This document shows positions 1 to 11,986 of a stretch of 64,000 nt of DNA, one piece after another. Position 1 is the first letter of the stretch, and every line of letters starts with the position of its first letter. The translations under genes were made by a program, and so were the position numbers. The notes beneath the pieces were generated by a model, which saw nothing but the letters and a program-made list of their open reading frames with translations, ran no database searches and was not told where the DNA came from. This DNA comes from Adiantum capillus-veneris (taxonomy: Eukaryota > Streptophyta > Polypodiopsida > Polypodiales > Pteridaceae). Location of the stretch: assembly GCA_014529385.2 (NCBI GenBank), contig CM043955.1:137941108-138005107 (forward strand), read 5' to 3'.

Positions 1-490
1 GCAAACTCTTGAAATTTTGTACCTCATTGTGTCCTTGAGCTTACCCACTGGTTCATACAACTTTTAAAGCATGCTCTCCATTCGGATTGAGTGGTTGACA
101 GTCTTCTCATGCTATTTCCTAGCCGTAGACCTGAAACTCTCCAACTTCACATAACAACTCACAATTGAGTCTTTTGGAGAGAGCAATGTTCTGAATTCCA
201 CCTCGGATTTTACTTACTCTACTCCTAGGTTCTATTGCAATGGGATTGTGGAAAGTGTCCACAAACACTCTTTTTTTTTTCTTTTTTTGAGCCTTGATCT
301 TAAGACTTGTCTTGTCCATCAATCATTCTCAAAATCCTAATAATTCTACAATCCTAAAGGTACTAGCAAGTACGACTTACTTCCAAGATACCTCTACTCA
401 GTAAAAGACGACAATCTTAAGCTATGCGATTTTTAAAAAAGAAAGTTTTTACTCTAGGAGGTAGGTCTTAAAATTATTAAAATGCATACT
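1..490. other. no recognisable gene
   Basis: AT-rich sequence with a T-run near 270-285. The only open frame, about 67 codons on the minus strand, has a lysine-rich low-complexity start and resembles nothing I know. I see no supported feature here. Confidence 0.5.
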
Positions 491-1056
491 TTGTTATATG
501 CTAGGCTTCCAAAGTTATTGATGTGCCTACTGAAGGGCTTGGAAGGCCCTAAAACGGGCTGCCACAAGGGCGCGCATTTGGGCCTTCCATCAGCAAATGA
601 AAGGGGCAAATGCACGCCCTTATGGCAGCTCATATTGGAGCATGTAAACCCCATTTAGGAGCATACCCAGGTACATTACATGTGCAAAACCCAAAGACAA
701 GAGATAAATATGTTTTGGCAGCTCATTTGGGGTAATCTCAAGCCCATCTTGTACTAGACCCAGATACTTAAAGTTGTTATATGTTAGGCTTCCAAAGTTA
801 TTGGATTGCCTACTGAATGGCTTGGAAGGCCCCAAAATGGGCTACCACAAGGGCGCACATTTGGGCCTTCCATCAGCAAATGAAAGGGGCAAATGCGCGC
901 CCTTGTTGCAGCTCATTTTGGAGCATGTAAAGCCCATTTAGGAGCATACCTAGGTACATTACATGTGCAAAACCCAAAGACAAGAAATAAATATGTTTTG
1001 GCAGCTCATTTGGGGTAATCTTAAGCCCATCTTGGACTAGACCCAGATACTTAAAG
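491..1056. repeat. 283-bp tandem duplication, each unit carrying a hairpin
   Basis: Two head-to-tail copies start at 491 and 774 with a period of 283 bp and differ by scattered substitutions. A third unit begins at 1057 but breaks off within a few bases. Each unit holds an inverted repeat of about 23 bp: 558-580 pairs with 607-629, and 841-863 pairs with 890-912. In the second unit pairing continues outward to a stem of about 33 bp with a 26-nt loop. The arms read GCTGCCACAAGGGCGCGCAT or close variants. Open frames across it follow the repeat and are not genes. Confidence 0.85.
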
Positions 1057-1293
1057 TTGTAATAACAAATCACAAGAGGAAACTATGTGACAATCTCTAG
1101 CCCGTTTTGGAGTATAGGACTGACTTCACAGATGCAATAACCATCCTTCAAAATTTCTATGCTACATGGACTAAGGGTGGATGATTTCCAGATGCATCTA
1201 TGCTAATTGAAGCATTGAAGCAAATAAAATATCCTTATTGCTTGTTAATTTTTTTTGGAAACCATTGGAAAGGGTTTGGAATTCCCTAGAGAA

Positions 1294-1366
1294 GGCTGCC
1301 ACAAGGGCGCGCATTTTGTCCATCCATATGCCTCTAGAAGCCCTAAATGCGCGCCCTTGTGGCAAC
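1294..1366. repeat. third, dispersed copy of the GGGCGCGC hairpin
   Basis: Arms at about 1294-1316 and 1345-1366 share the stem sequence of the hairpins in the 491-1056 tandem repeat. The loop differs, and so do the flanks apart from a short GGAATTCC/GGCATTCC pairing further out. A conserved stem with changed surroundings suggests that the hairpin itself is the repeated unit, as in a foldback element. Confidence 0.7.
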
Positions 1367-1711
1367 CAATTTGGGGGCATTCCAAGCCATTTTCAAGACT
1401 TTCTAGATGCTTTTTCCATGCAATAGTGAGTTTTCCCTTGCTTCAATGCTTCACATAGCATGGATGCATCAGGAAGTGCATGCCCCACTTAGCCAAGGTT
1501 CTTAACGTAGGCAAGTTTTCACAATAACAAGCTAATGGCTACATACATACAATAGAAGGTAGACAAAACTTGGACCAGTGCTACATCGCATGGTATAGAA
1601 TTAAAGCAATACAATGAGCAGTGGGGTATACAATAAAAGACGCTTATATTCAAATTCTTCCCAATCTTGGAAGTTTTGTAAATACAAAAAGGTTTGATGC
1701 CTAATTACAAG

Positions 1712-2565
1712 CTATTCCTCATGGCACAAACGGCGAGCAAGCTGCATATCCTTGGGCATAATGGTTACACGCTTTGCATGGATGGCACATAGGTTCGAAT
1801 CCTCGAATATTCTAGTTAGATATTGCTCTGCTGCCTCTTGGACTGCCTCTATGGCCACGGCGCCCATCCGAAACTGAGTATTGTACAATTGCAAAACCTC
1901 CTGCATAAACTTACAATCCGAATTAAGAGCTTGGTGCTCTTTTGATAGTGGCGAATCTCCACAAAAGCACCGCTGTGCTTTCGTACCTTCTGAGGTCGAC
2001 GTGGAGGTGCATTTGTTGCACGAGTTGGGGTAGCTTGCTTCCTCTTCTTGTAGACAATGCTCTTTATCTTTTTTTCCTGCACAGGCACTTCCAACACCTC
2101 ATAATCTGATTCCACCCACTCTTCATCTGATTTGTGCTCTTCACTATTGAGCGGATGTGATGGTGTAGGTCCACTCCCTTTACGGAGTGTCTTACCCCCA
2201 ATAGACATGTGAGCCTCATAAGTTTGTATTTTGATGCCAACCCATGGGGCATCTTCATCCGTTTACGCCTCTTCGGAGCCTTCTGGCGGCTGATTTTGGC
2301 AGTTTTTTTCTTTGCCTTGGTCGCTCTCATCCTCCTTGTTGCCATCACAATCGTTAGAGTCCGATGAATAGACAACAAGGTGATGCTTCCTTCTCTCTTT
2401 TGCTGCTGTAGAGGACTGGCCATGCTGATTTGAAGTGCCAACTTCTTCTGTGTGGACCTCACCTTGAGCTTGTGAAGTTCCAGCTTCTATTGTTGTACCT
2501 TTGAGTCATTGGCCATCCGGCCCCTCTAGATATGCAATCCTTGCCGTTTGTTTTGTTCTTTCCAT
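1712..2565 (-). pseudogene. divergent histone H3-like gene relic with long acidic tail insert
   Basis: Histone H3 packages DNA in the nucleosome core. Reading from ATG 2565, the product begins MERTKQTAR, against H3 MARTKQTAR. About 110 codons later, in the same frame, comes MSIGGKTLRK, against H3 KSTGGKAPRK. The segment between is acidic and serine-rich (SSDSNDCDGNKEDESDQ). Further on are an alpha-N-like stretch, [14 protein letters not shown], and then, after a one-base frame change near 1905-1925, the rest of the fold with [16 protein letters not shown] and [16 protein letters not shown], ending ARRLCHEE at 1712. In-frame stops at 2506-2508 (TGA) and 2263-2265 (TAA) plus the frame change make it a relic as read; unseen introns could remove some of these. 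Loop 1 has canonical H3 length, without the insertion usual in CENH3, so I call it H3-like and leave a CENH3 origin open. It lies 141 bp downstream of, and on the same strand as, transposase-like copy A. Confidence 0.8.
1909..1914 (-). other. GTAAGT at the H3-like frame break
   Basis: The minus strand reads ATT|GTAAGT exactly where the H3-like frame is lost, followed 14 nt later by TGCAG. This is a perfect splice-donor consensus, but an intron of 14 nt is impossible. It may mark the remains of an internally deleted intron. Confidence 0.35.
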
Positions 2566-2706
2566 GGTAGCACCTAGTAGGGAAAATGACAAAATGAGCG
2601 CCTTCAACCTTTAAATAGGTTTTTTTGAGATTTGGGCCCTTTCACACTATGCGGCCAATTAAGTGAAACTCAAATAAACCAATTGAATTTAACAAGTAAA
2701 CTTGGA
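2566..2706 (-). promoter_or_regulatory. possible promoter of the H3-like gene
   Basis: This 141-bp gap separates the H3-like start codon from the end of the transposase-like copy A. On the minus strand a TATTTAAA sequence lies about 45-50 bp before the ATG at 2565, a plausible TATA element. No other motif is clear. Confidence 0.25.
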
Positions 2707-5572
2707 TCATGCGGACGGCTGACGTGATGCCCAAACGCTGCCTTTTAGATACTTAGTTGCACGCCAAGCTTCATGGCCCAGGGATGCTCGCGAGCGTTTC
2801 CACTTCTCGGATGCTGCAGTATGGGAGGCGTTGCGTAACTGCTTTGCTAACATCGACTCTCTTGATTTCTCAATAGTGCGAGTTCTCCCAAAGGTGTGCC
2901 TAAAGAACCAGTTAAACATCTCTTGGAGGTAGTTGGAGTATGAATCACCACCACCATGCCGAGTATTCTTGAAGTAGACTCCTTTTCCTCGATAGTGGGA
3001 CTTCTCCATGCCTTGTGTACTCCATATATCAAGGAAACCATAGCGGTCCATGAAGTATGCAACATGCGCATAGAGAATGTGCTAAAACAACCAAAAAGGA
3101 GATAAGCCAATAGAAAAGTTGCATTTTCAAACATTGCATATGTATTAAGTTCGTTAAAACAAACAATGTAGTGTGTAATCTTGCTTTCAGACCATCCGTC
3201 CTTAGCAGCCTTTGTGAATTCATAAAGCACCTTCTTGAACTCCTCTCGCTGCTCAATGGTGGTGCTTGAAAGATTCATCAATTGCACAACCTTTTGAAAG
3301 GATGAACATACTAGCTTGCGTTGGTTAGCAACCTCCACATTGGGATCTTTTTCCATCGTGCATGAACACAAATCTTTCCACAACACCCACCGCTTCTCAC
3401 TTGCTAGATCGACACTTGCCTTGGATACTTGCACTGGAGACTTTGACATCTTCTTGAAAAATCGACGCGCCTTGGCTCCATTCATGGAAACCTTCTGTGC
3501 CACCTCATATGTCTTCTCCCTACAAGTCTCTGCTACAATGTTCACCCTTGATCAGTGTCATCCAATCTCATTAAGGAGCGTCTCCACCCCCTGCAAGGAG
3601 TCTTTTGACCGTTGATAGGATCCTAAATCATAATCAATGTGATGCTTTAGGATCCTATCAAATATTTGCATAAATACATGCAATGTACAAAAGTGAACAT
3701 TATTGAGGGAGAAGGGAATTATGGGGTTCCACCCAGGATCTTTGCTATCCCTATTGGGCACCTCTAGCATATCACATGAAAGAATCGAAGTTTGCCACTC
3801 CCTATTTATATGGTCATCATTATCTTCGTCTTGACCTTCCACTTGAGTTGCTCGACTTGTCTTGTGCCCTTTCACATAGAATGGGCAGGGAAGTAAAGAA
3901 TTTGCACCTTGTTTGCATCCAAGAATGCACTTTATGGTCTTTAGATCACCACCTAAATGCCATTCAACATCAAACTCCCCACGTCCTGGAACCATGAGAT
4001 TCTCACTGTTTATTTGAGCTTTAATGGCCTCTGTGACCCATGGGATTCTACTGAAAATCCATGCAAGGACTTCATGTGTCTCTTTCGGAACTTCAATTGC
4101 ACCAAGCCACCATATATCCTTCTCTGATTGCACACTAAAAGAGGGCTTTGTCGCTTCACTCGAACTAGAAGATTGCTTGGCATAAGCTAGGGCTTCATTC
4201 ATAAGCGTGATGCTCATTCTCTCCAGCTTTCTCCCTTTGACAATTACACACTCATCCAACTTCAGCACAAACACATGCTTGCCTTCAAGAACTGCCAACA
4301 ATATAAAGCCTCAGAATGCATGTTATGACACATCATAGAGCATGTAGGCAACCCTAAACTAACCTACATCACTCAAATTGTAGAAAACATCCATGGACTA
4401 CTGCAATCATATCAAGTCCACAAAGATATTATTGAATTTGGTGTAAACAAACCCTTCGGTCCGCAACACACTGTTAGAAAGAGCACCGCTTCCCTTCCCG
4501 CGGCCCTTCCTTCCTTGTGATTTTCTACGGAGCGGTTGAAGAGGCATCGTGTCTTCAATATACAAGTAGTTCCCTAATCGGTGAACAACATCTTCATTTG
4601 ACACCCTCTTGGCAATCTCCACTCTGTGAGGAAGTGGGAATAGGTTTTCCATGACTCCTCGACTTCTTAATGCATCTTTTAACACTTGATGTATTGCTTG
4701 ATAGCCCTTCGTACTAATCCCAACAGCATCACAAATATCCTGAACATCTAGATCAGTGACAATATTAGAAAAATCACTAAGAACTCTCTTAGTGATTGCG
4801 TCTTTCAAGTGTTTTGCCTCTAGAGCATCAAGCATCCCAATAAAGTCCTCTTTGTTGAAACAAGAACCAAGTAAAGAAGCCCGAGCTGACGCATTCTCGC
4901 CGGGGCCGCACGTTTCTTGGACGAAGTTCCTACTACCCAAAACAACAATGATGAGTGGTATTAGACTTAAACAACATGAGGGGCAAAACATCTTACCTCA
5001 TAGCTGTCACCCTTCATTTTCTTGCACCACCACGTGGTGCAAGAGTCTGAATTTTAGACAACTCTCGTTTCCTCACCCTACCTCCCATGGCAGTACTATT
5101 CATGTGTGAAAGAGTATCCACAAGCTTTTTAATTACATTTTCCTTGGTTGTGATGGTGCTCTTTGCCTCCTCAAGCGCACTAGTAGATGTTTGCATCTGA
5201 TCTTGAAGATTGTGGAAACTCCCATTCAACTTCCTATGACGCAAGTAGATCTCGGACCGCGCAATCTCGTGTCTGTTGAGTCTCTTGCAGTAGCCCAACA
5301 AACCTTGCTCTCCATTTCCAACGTATTGCAACAGTGATAGAATGCTTGTAAAAGGCGGATGGACATTGAGAGAAGGAGCCTTTGGGTACAAGCATTCGTC
5401 TGTCCAAAGATCCGCATTCTTCTTCCCTTGAGCACGGCGTTCGTTGGCTGAAGGTAATGTACCCAAGCATGTTTTCTTTATCGGAACATACTCTTGAGGT
5501 AGGCGTAGGAAAAGCCTTGGAGACCTACCGCGTGATAAGCTTGCTGGGACTGGTCACGTCGTCAAGAGGCAT
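2707..5572 (-). pseudogene. multi-exon transposase-like gene, copy A (unnamed family)
   Basis: I do not recognise this family by name. It is homologous throughout to the plus-strand copy B at 23770-31117. Exons read: 5572-4997 (start MPLDDVTSPSKLITR, then a one-base frame change; a coiled segment at 5300-5100); about 4932-4380; about 4290-3165; 3081-2707. The last intron (3082-3164, 83 bp) and another near 4933-4996 have GT-AG ends. Shared motifs are FVLKLDE, GGDLKTIK (residues 117-124 of the 3558-4301 frame), NGAKARRFF, WSTQGMEKSHY and YFKNTRHGGG. The spaced acidic residues (KLDE, GDLK, GMEK) resemble a DDE-type transposase layout; that is inference. In-frame stops fall at the frame change near 5528, at GARK-stop, and twice after FVDL (about 4407 and 4398), so the gene is probably dead unless spliced differently. 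Confidence 0.6.
3082..3164 (-). other. intron in copy A
   Basis: On the minus strand the donor is CATT|GTTTGT and the acceptor GTTTTAG|CACATT. Removing 83 nt joins the frame ending SKITHYI to the frame beginning HILYAHVAYF, which holds the WSTQGMEKSHY motif. Joining two conserved frames is good support for splicing. Confidence 0.7.
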
Positions 5573-5889
5573 TGTAGGATGGAGAGATGGAGCTTGAAGG
5601 ATGGAGAGATGGGTGTGTAGGTGCAGCAGCAGCAGGTGCAGGTGCAAGGGGGATGGGTGTAGGAGAGCAGCTTAGATTAGGAGGGAAAGTTTTCAACTTT
5701 GGGGGGAATTTCCTAAAAGTTTTGGAGGGAGTCAAAAAATGCTGAATTATGAGTAATTTAACTTAAAAATCGTTTTTTTAATATGTATATATGTTGGGGG
5801 TACTTTTTAGGGAAAAATAGAGTTTTTTTGAAAGTTTTTGAAAAAAGTCATTTTTTTTACCTCTTTGACCCACGGATTTGATTAGGTGG
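5573..5889. other. leader of copy A and AT-rich sequence
   Basis: On the minus strand, 5573-5670 is a CT- and GCA-rich stretch that would be the 5' leader of copy A. From 5690 to 5880 the sequence is T- and A-rich with no usable open frame. No terminal inverted repeat or target duplication was found flanking copy A. Confidence 0.4.
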
Positions 5890-6084
5890 CATGGGAGAGT
5901 TAAGAGGCCACTTACAAGTTGGCCAAAAAGCTAGAGAGAGAAGACCCCCTACCTCCCTACTTTTCAAATGGTTTCCCTCCCCCCCCCTTCCCTACTTTTA
6001 AAATGGTTACCCCCCTCCTTCCCCCTACCTTTTTAGGGGTCAAAGGTGGAGGAGACCCTACCAAAATAGCCCCATTCAAAGCCT

Positions 6085-6351
6085 TTGTCCCCCTTAATCT
6101 TGGCAAGCTTCCTTGAAATTAGGGATTCTTACAAGGCCCATGGAGAGTCCATATTTTTCCTAATGAAGTACTATGCTAAGTTAGCAAAAAGGTACTATGG
6201 TCCCTTCCAAATTCTTAGGCCAATCAATGAGATGGCCTATCAACTCAAGTTGCCTAGCCATTGGCTCATACACAATGCTTTCCACGTGAGCCTACTAGAG
6301 CCTTACAAAGGAGAGGCACCTCACACTACAATATGTTGTTCATGTGAGTGA
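6085..6351 (+). pseudogene. Ty3/gypsy polyprotein 3' fragment
   Basis: The frame holds KLAKRYYGPFQIL, INEMAYQLKLP and IHNAFHVSLLEPYKG. This is the SH3-like segment after the integrase core of Ty3/gypsy polyproteins, usually followed by a chromodomain or tail. Everything upstream of the segment is missing and the frame stops after EAPHTT. A relative with the same KLAKRYYGPF start lies on the minus strand at 56200-56827, so the family is repeated in this window. Confidence 0.75.
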
Positions 6352-6470
6352 TGCTAGCAGTGCGACACTCACATGTGTAGATCCACGGCGTCACTATGGT
6401 CGTTGCTATACTCTTTGTTAAATAGCGACGATCATAGCTACGACCATAGAGAGGCGACAGGGGTAAAAAA
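6324..6470. repeat. CACTACAA motif followed by a small inverted repeat
   Basis: The Ty3 fragment is cut just after CACTACAATATG at 6324. CTATGGTCG... at about 6395 then pairs with ...CGACCATAG at about 6447, with GCGAC motifs between. CACTA transposons begin CACTACAA and carry short subterminal repeats, so this could be the left end of the TNP2 element at 8.4 kb. I found no matching right end. Confidence 0.25.
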
Positions 6471-6543
6471 AATAAACCGAGAGCGCCAAAACCTTAAATC
6501 TCAGATTTGAGTTTTGGTGCTCTAGCGAAACAGGTAAACGCTC

Positions 6544-6700
6544 CGCTCTCTCTCTCTCTCTCTCTCTCTCCCACACACACACCCACACACGAGGAGAGGA
6601 AGGAGATCCAGGTATGCTCCTTCCCTATCCTCACTCTCATGTTTTCTTCCCCTCTTTCTCTCTTTGCCTCTCTCTTGCACATACACATACACATTGTGTC

Positions 6701-6759
<59 letters not shown>
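6544..6759. repeat. CT, CA and GA microsatellites
   Basis: A (CT)n tract at about 6544-6570, a CACACA stretch after it, and a (GA)n tract at about 6703-6759. More TACACACATGCATAAACAAA repeats follow to 6845. Long open frames over these tracts are repeat artefacts. Confidence 0.9.
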
Positions 6760-6762
<3 letters not shown>

Positions 6763-6895
6763 TACACACATGCATAAACAAAAAATACATACACACACAC
6801 ACATTAAATGTACACACATGCATAAACAAAGAATGCATACTCACACATTGTGAGAGTGAGAGAGAGAGAGATAAATAAAAAAAGTAGAGAAAATC

Positions 6896-7530
6896 TGAAA
6901 TAAAATGTTATATTAAAATTTAGGGTTAGGTTAGATTTAAGTTAGATTTAAGATTAAGTTAGATTACATTTAGGTTCAAGTTAGATTTAAGATTAAGTTA
7001 GACTTAAGATTATGTTAGATTTAAAATTAGATTAGATTTAGGTTTATGCTAGATTTAAGATTAAGTTAAGATTTAAGTTAGATTACATTTAAATTTGATT
7101 TAGGTTAGATTTAAAATTAGATTAGATTTAGGTTTATGTTTTATTTAAGATTATGGTAAGATTTAAGATTAAGTTAAGATTTAAGTTAGATTACATTTAA
7201 ATTTGATTTAGGTTAGATTTAAGTTTATGTTAGATTTAAAATTAGATTAGATTTAGGTTTATGTTTTATTTAAGATTATGGTAAGATTTAAGATTAAGTT
7301 AAGATTTAAGTTAGATTACATTTAAATTTGATTTAGGTTAGATTTAAGTTTATGTTAGATTTAAAATTAGATTAGATTTAGGTTTATGTTATACTTAAGA
7401 TTATGGTAAGATTTAAGACTAGATTAGATTTAGGTTTGATTTTAGATTAGATCTACGCTAGATTTAAAATTAGATTAGATCTAAGTTACATTTAAGTTAA
7501 ATTTAAGGTTAGATCTAGTTACCTTCAGGA
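6896..7530. repeat. C-depleted AT-rich satellite, about 125-bp period
   Basis: The plus strand is built from variants of TTAGATTTAAGATTAAG and contains almost no C; I counted about 6 in 6901-7200. A larger unit beginning GGTTTATG recurs at 7041, 7131, 7256 and 7381, and the last two spacings are exactly 125 bp. It opens with TTTAGGGTTAGG, one plant telomere-like word, but no telomere array follows. Confidence 0.8.
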
Positions 7531-7610
7531 GTATGGGTTAAATTTAGAGTTAGGCCAATGGTGATCTCTCTCTTCCTCTCCACGGATGCGGACATTTGGT
7601 GTAATCATAT

Positions 7611-8392
<782 letters not shown>

Positions 8393-8418
8393 GAGGATGC
8401 CAATAGAAGATTAAATTT

Positions 8419-11179
8419 ATGTCCAGGTGCTATAAGGTTTTTACGTTCATTATGAGTAGTGACAACGATGTGGGGCCGTCCAACCGAAACACCTATCTCT
8501 CAACAAGGATCTTATGTCCTTGTAATCAATGCAAACATGTTGTACGACGGAAAAGACGTGTTTCTTTGCATCACGTTCGTGAATTTGGCGAGTTTGAACC
8601 ATCTATTATAGATAGAGTTGTTGCCAATTACAACTCGTGAGACTTTGACGCTAGCCAACATATAGCAATCTTGCAACCCAATAGACGTGTTCGTAGGCGC
8701 CTTGGTCAAGTAGCATATGTGAGGCCACAAGATGCAGCCTCTAACAGCTTGGAGGGTGATCATGTAGACCACCATTCCAACGAGGCTATGTTTGAGCCCG
8801 AGATCAATGAAATGATCGAGAGGATCATGGATTCAAAAAGGCTTATCTATGATGACATGAAAAGTGAGGCCGATACGCTATTGTATAGTGGAGCACATGT
8901 GTCTAGATTGAAGGTGCTCCTGATTCTTCTCAACATGCAGCAACAGTTTGGATGGAGTGACACTAGCACCACAACACTTTTCAGGTGATCTATTACAATG
9001 TGTTTACTTCAATAAAAAACTATAGATGTATAATGATCCGATAGATTACTTACACAAGTGTCTTGTATTTTTTCTGTTGTGTAGATTGCTCAAAGAGCAC
9101 ATACTGCCAGCTGCTAACGTGATGCTAGATTCCAGAGAGTAAGTAAGAAAGATCTTGCAAAAGCTGGGGATGGATTAGAATTTGATTCACAGGGGAATAC
9201 ATAGACATGGAGAAGTGTCCCAAATGTGATTCCAAGAGATATCGAGTAGATTTCCATAGACAAAAAATTCCACAAAAGATTCTACGACACTTTCCTCTCC
9301 TGCCTCGCATCAAGTATTTCTTTGAATGTAAGGCCATGGCCACCCTAGCATCATGGCATGAGGAGAATAGATCTTTGGATGGTGTGCTGCGAATTCCTGT
9401 AGATTGTGCAGCCTGGAAACATATAGATGACACATGGCCAAATTTTGCCAGGGAAGCTCAAAATTTGCGTATCGACGTGGCCATGGATGGCGTAAATCCA
9501 TTTGGTCAGAGGTCAAAATCTTACAGTGTATGGCCAGTTGTCATCGTCAACTACAACATTCCCCTATGGTTAACTACCAAGAAGGGGCACCTGTTTCTAA
9601 GCTTGATTGTGCCTGGGCGGTATAAAGTGAAGAATACGGATGTGTATCTTTGTCCACTATTGAAAGAGCTACAACAATTGTGGATTGGCATAGAAGTGGT
9701 GGATATGAGCCGACACATAGGTCCACACAATGATTTGATCAGAGGCATTCTAATGTGGACCATGCACCTGACCATGCATGACTAGCCCGGACTAAGGAAA
9801 AGCTCAGCTTATATATACTCATACTTAATCACTATAAATGTTGGTTTTTCTCAAGCTTATCTATTGTTATTTCAAACAAGTGGATATAGAGCATGTGTCA
9901 CATGTGGACCTAGACTTAATGCACGTCGGGCGCTCTCATTGAAGAAGAAAATCTAGGAGGGTCATCAAGTGTATCTTCGAGAGAATCATGAGTTACGCGA
10001 TGGTTTTTTGGGAAGAGAGCCACCGAGGATGTCTGATCGAGCATGGTTAGAGAAAAAGGAGATGCGTGATGACCGTTTGCTCGCAAGGATGAAGAGATTC
10101 TCTCTATGGTACAAGTTACCATATTGGCCGAGACTCATGATCAATCACTTGCTTGATCTAATGCACATATTCAAGAATGTGAGTAATTTGTTGTGGGACC
10201 GTCTCATCGGCAAGAAGGATAGTTTGGGGGACCAGAATTGACCATAGAAATGTGGATTGTATGGAGCAATATTGACCGTAGATAGCATCCGATGGATAGA
10301 TAAAACTCTCTAAAGCGCCATGGATTTTGACAGTAGGCCAAGAATGCAGTTTATTTTACCGATGGCCATTGAGGGATGTTTGTCTCCTGGCATCAGTACC
10401 ACATTCTACAAACTTGCGAAGTTGGTGCAATGGATCTCACAAAAGAAGATTCATGTAGATTCTGTTCCATCCGCCAAACTAAACGCTATGGAGGTTGTAT
10501 GCATGTTTGAGAAATATTTTCCTACTACCACGCTAACCATTCAAGTGCATCTTCTTGTTCACATAGTTATGAGGTGGAAATAGCTAGCACAATGCATTCT
10601 AGATGGATGTTATTTTTAGAATGTTTCATGAAAACGATCAAGGGATATGTGCATTAGAAGGCACGTCCGGAGGGTAAAATGGCAGAAGGTTGGTTGGTAT
10701 CAGAGTCCCTAGTCTCCATTGGAGAGTGGCTAGACGGATTTGATAAAGCGCAAGACACGCTATGGTGAACCATAGATGATGAGCGCATATCTGGGATGGT
10801 CATGGGCAATCTCGGTGTTGAGAAAAACATGACGAAATATCTAGAGGCTAAAATCAATTGGTTTTTCATGCTTCACAATCCAGTGATGCAAAAGTGGATT
10901 TCACAATACGAGGATGCAAAGCAAAAGAAACAAAGGGCACGAATAGAGTGGAGATGGGGAAGACGACCACCAATGCATTATCTGGTGGATCTTGAGAGCC
11001 TACCAGCATTCATGATCTTAATATGGTTTCACAACCAATTGATTAGTGCACAACAGTGCGGCAAACAAGTGACTGAGGAGGAGTGGGAGTACTCTTGGGG
11101 TTACACGACCAAGGCCCAAGTTTGCAATCCACGCCTCGGTTTTCTAGATGTTTGGACGGCCACTCATAATCTTTATTGA
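8419..11179 (+). pseudogene. CACTA (En/Spm) TNP2-type transposase relic
   Basis: CACTA transposases cut and paste DNA elements. Ordered pieces are visible: an N-terminal zinc motif, ILCPCNQCKHVV (8419-8640); a segment ending QQFGWSDTS (8671-8984); the core at 9207-9785 with CPKCDSKRYRVDFH, LRHFPLLPR, PVDCAAW and DGVNPFG; SGYRACVTCGP, RENHELRDGF, LPYWPRLMINHLLDLMH (about 9880-10240); the DUF4218-like part with HLLVHIVM (10320-10583) and EGKMAEGWL-type words; and a tail at 10796-11179. A clean GT-AG intron of 100 bp spans 8985-9084 and joins TTLFR to LLKEHILPAANVM. Frameshifts and stops interrupt every later part, so it is dead. Terminal inverted repeats were not found. Confidence 0.85.
8985..9084 (+). 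other. intron in the TNP2 relic
   Basis: Donor TTTTCAG|GTGATC and acceptor TTGTGTAG|ATTGCTC. Exactly 100 nt separates two parts of the TNP2 reading frame. Confidence 0.65.
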
Positions 11180-11986
11180 TTGTAGTATAAGTCATACACG
11201 GTAGCATGGTGTAAAGGTCAACATTTTAGGGTGGAACAGATTGACAAAAATCATTTTACACAAGATTGTGGAATCATGGGCTAAACTTGAACAGTCTAGT
11301 CGACGGCGGTCCTCTGAGCTGGTTCTAGTCGTCCATGCATTGGTGGCAAAGGATCAAAAAACAAAGTTTCTAATAAAGGTAAGCACAAGGATGGTGGTAA
11401 GGTGCCATGACCTGAGTGGAAATTTTAGAAGAATATTAATTCATTTAAAATTTGGAATTTCAAGTTATGTGGCAAAGAAAAATCAAGAGGTGCACCTTGT
11501 ATTAGGGAGCACTTACTTGGGTCAAGGAATTGAGCGAGTAATATGACAAATGGAGGTAGATGTAATGGCATAGGCCATGAGAATGCTACAAAACACTTGA
11601 GAGGATTATTGGGAGGTGTAGTCAATGCAAAGGGACCTAGAATATCGACTCCAAGAACTATGGATTTAGAGCATCAATGCAGTGATGCCTCTACACAAGG
11701 AGCGGATAAAATAGTGGTGTACCCTCCATGTCTACCACTACATACACATGGAGAGTTAGTACTCAAGATGGGTTGCCTGAGTACCAATTTGAAATGTCTA
11801 GAGCGAGGTAAGTCTTGAGCAGACCTTTCGATCAATTTCTCTTGAAGAGGTGCAGTCTTCTCTAGCATAAGTGATCTAATTTACAGGGTGTTCTATGTCA
11901 ATGGTAACACGGGAGCCATGAAAGCATGCATTGAAGAAGGTATGTGAGTATGGTGCTAGTTTTTCCCCTCCATCATACCATTAGAT
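11180..11986. other. no recognised gene; between two transposase relics
   Basis: Short plus-strand frames at 11241-11546 and 11543-11818 show no motif I know. By position this may be the decayed 3' end of the CACTA element. Confidence 0.4.

Noticed and set aside
1712-2565. Calling the H3-like relic CENH3
   Set aside because: Loop 1 lacks the CENH3 insertion and the C-terminal part is close to canonical H3. A long tail alone is not enough.
6494-6878. Long open frames of Ser/Leu or Arg/Glu repeats on both strands
   Set aside because: They are read from (CT)n, (GA)n and (CA)n microsatellites and have no protein-like content.
6896-6935. Telomere repeat
   Set aside because: Only one TTTAGGGTTAGG word; the following repeats are TTAGATTTA variants.
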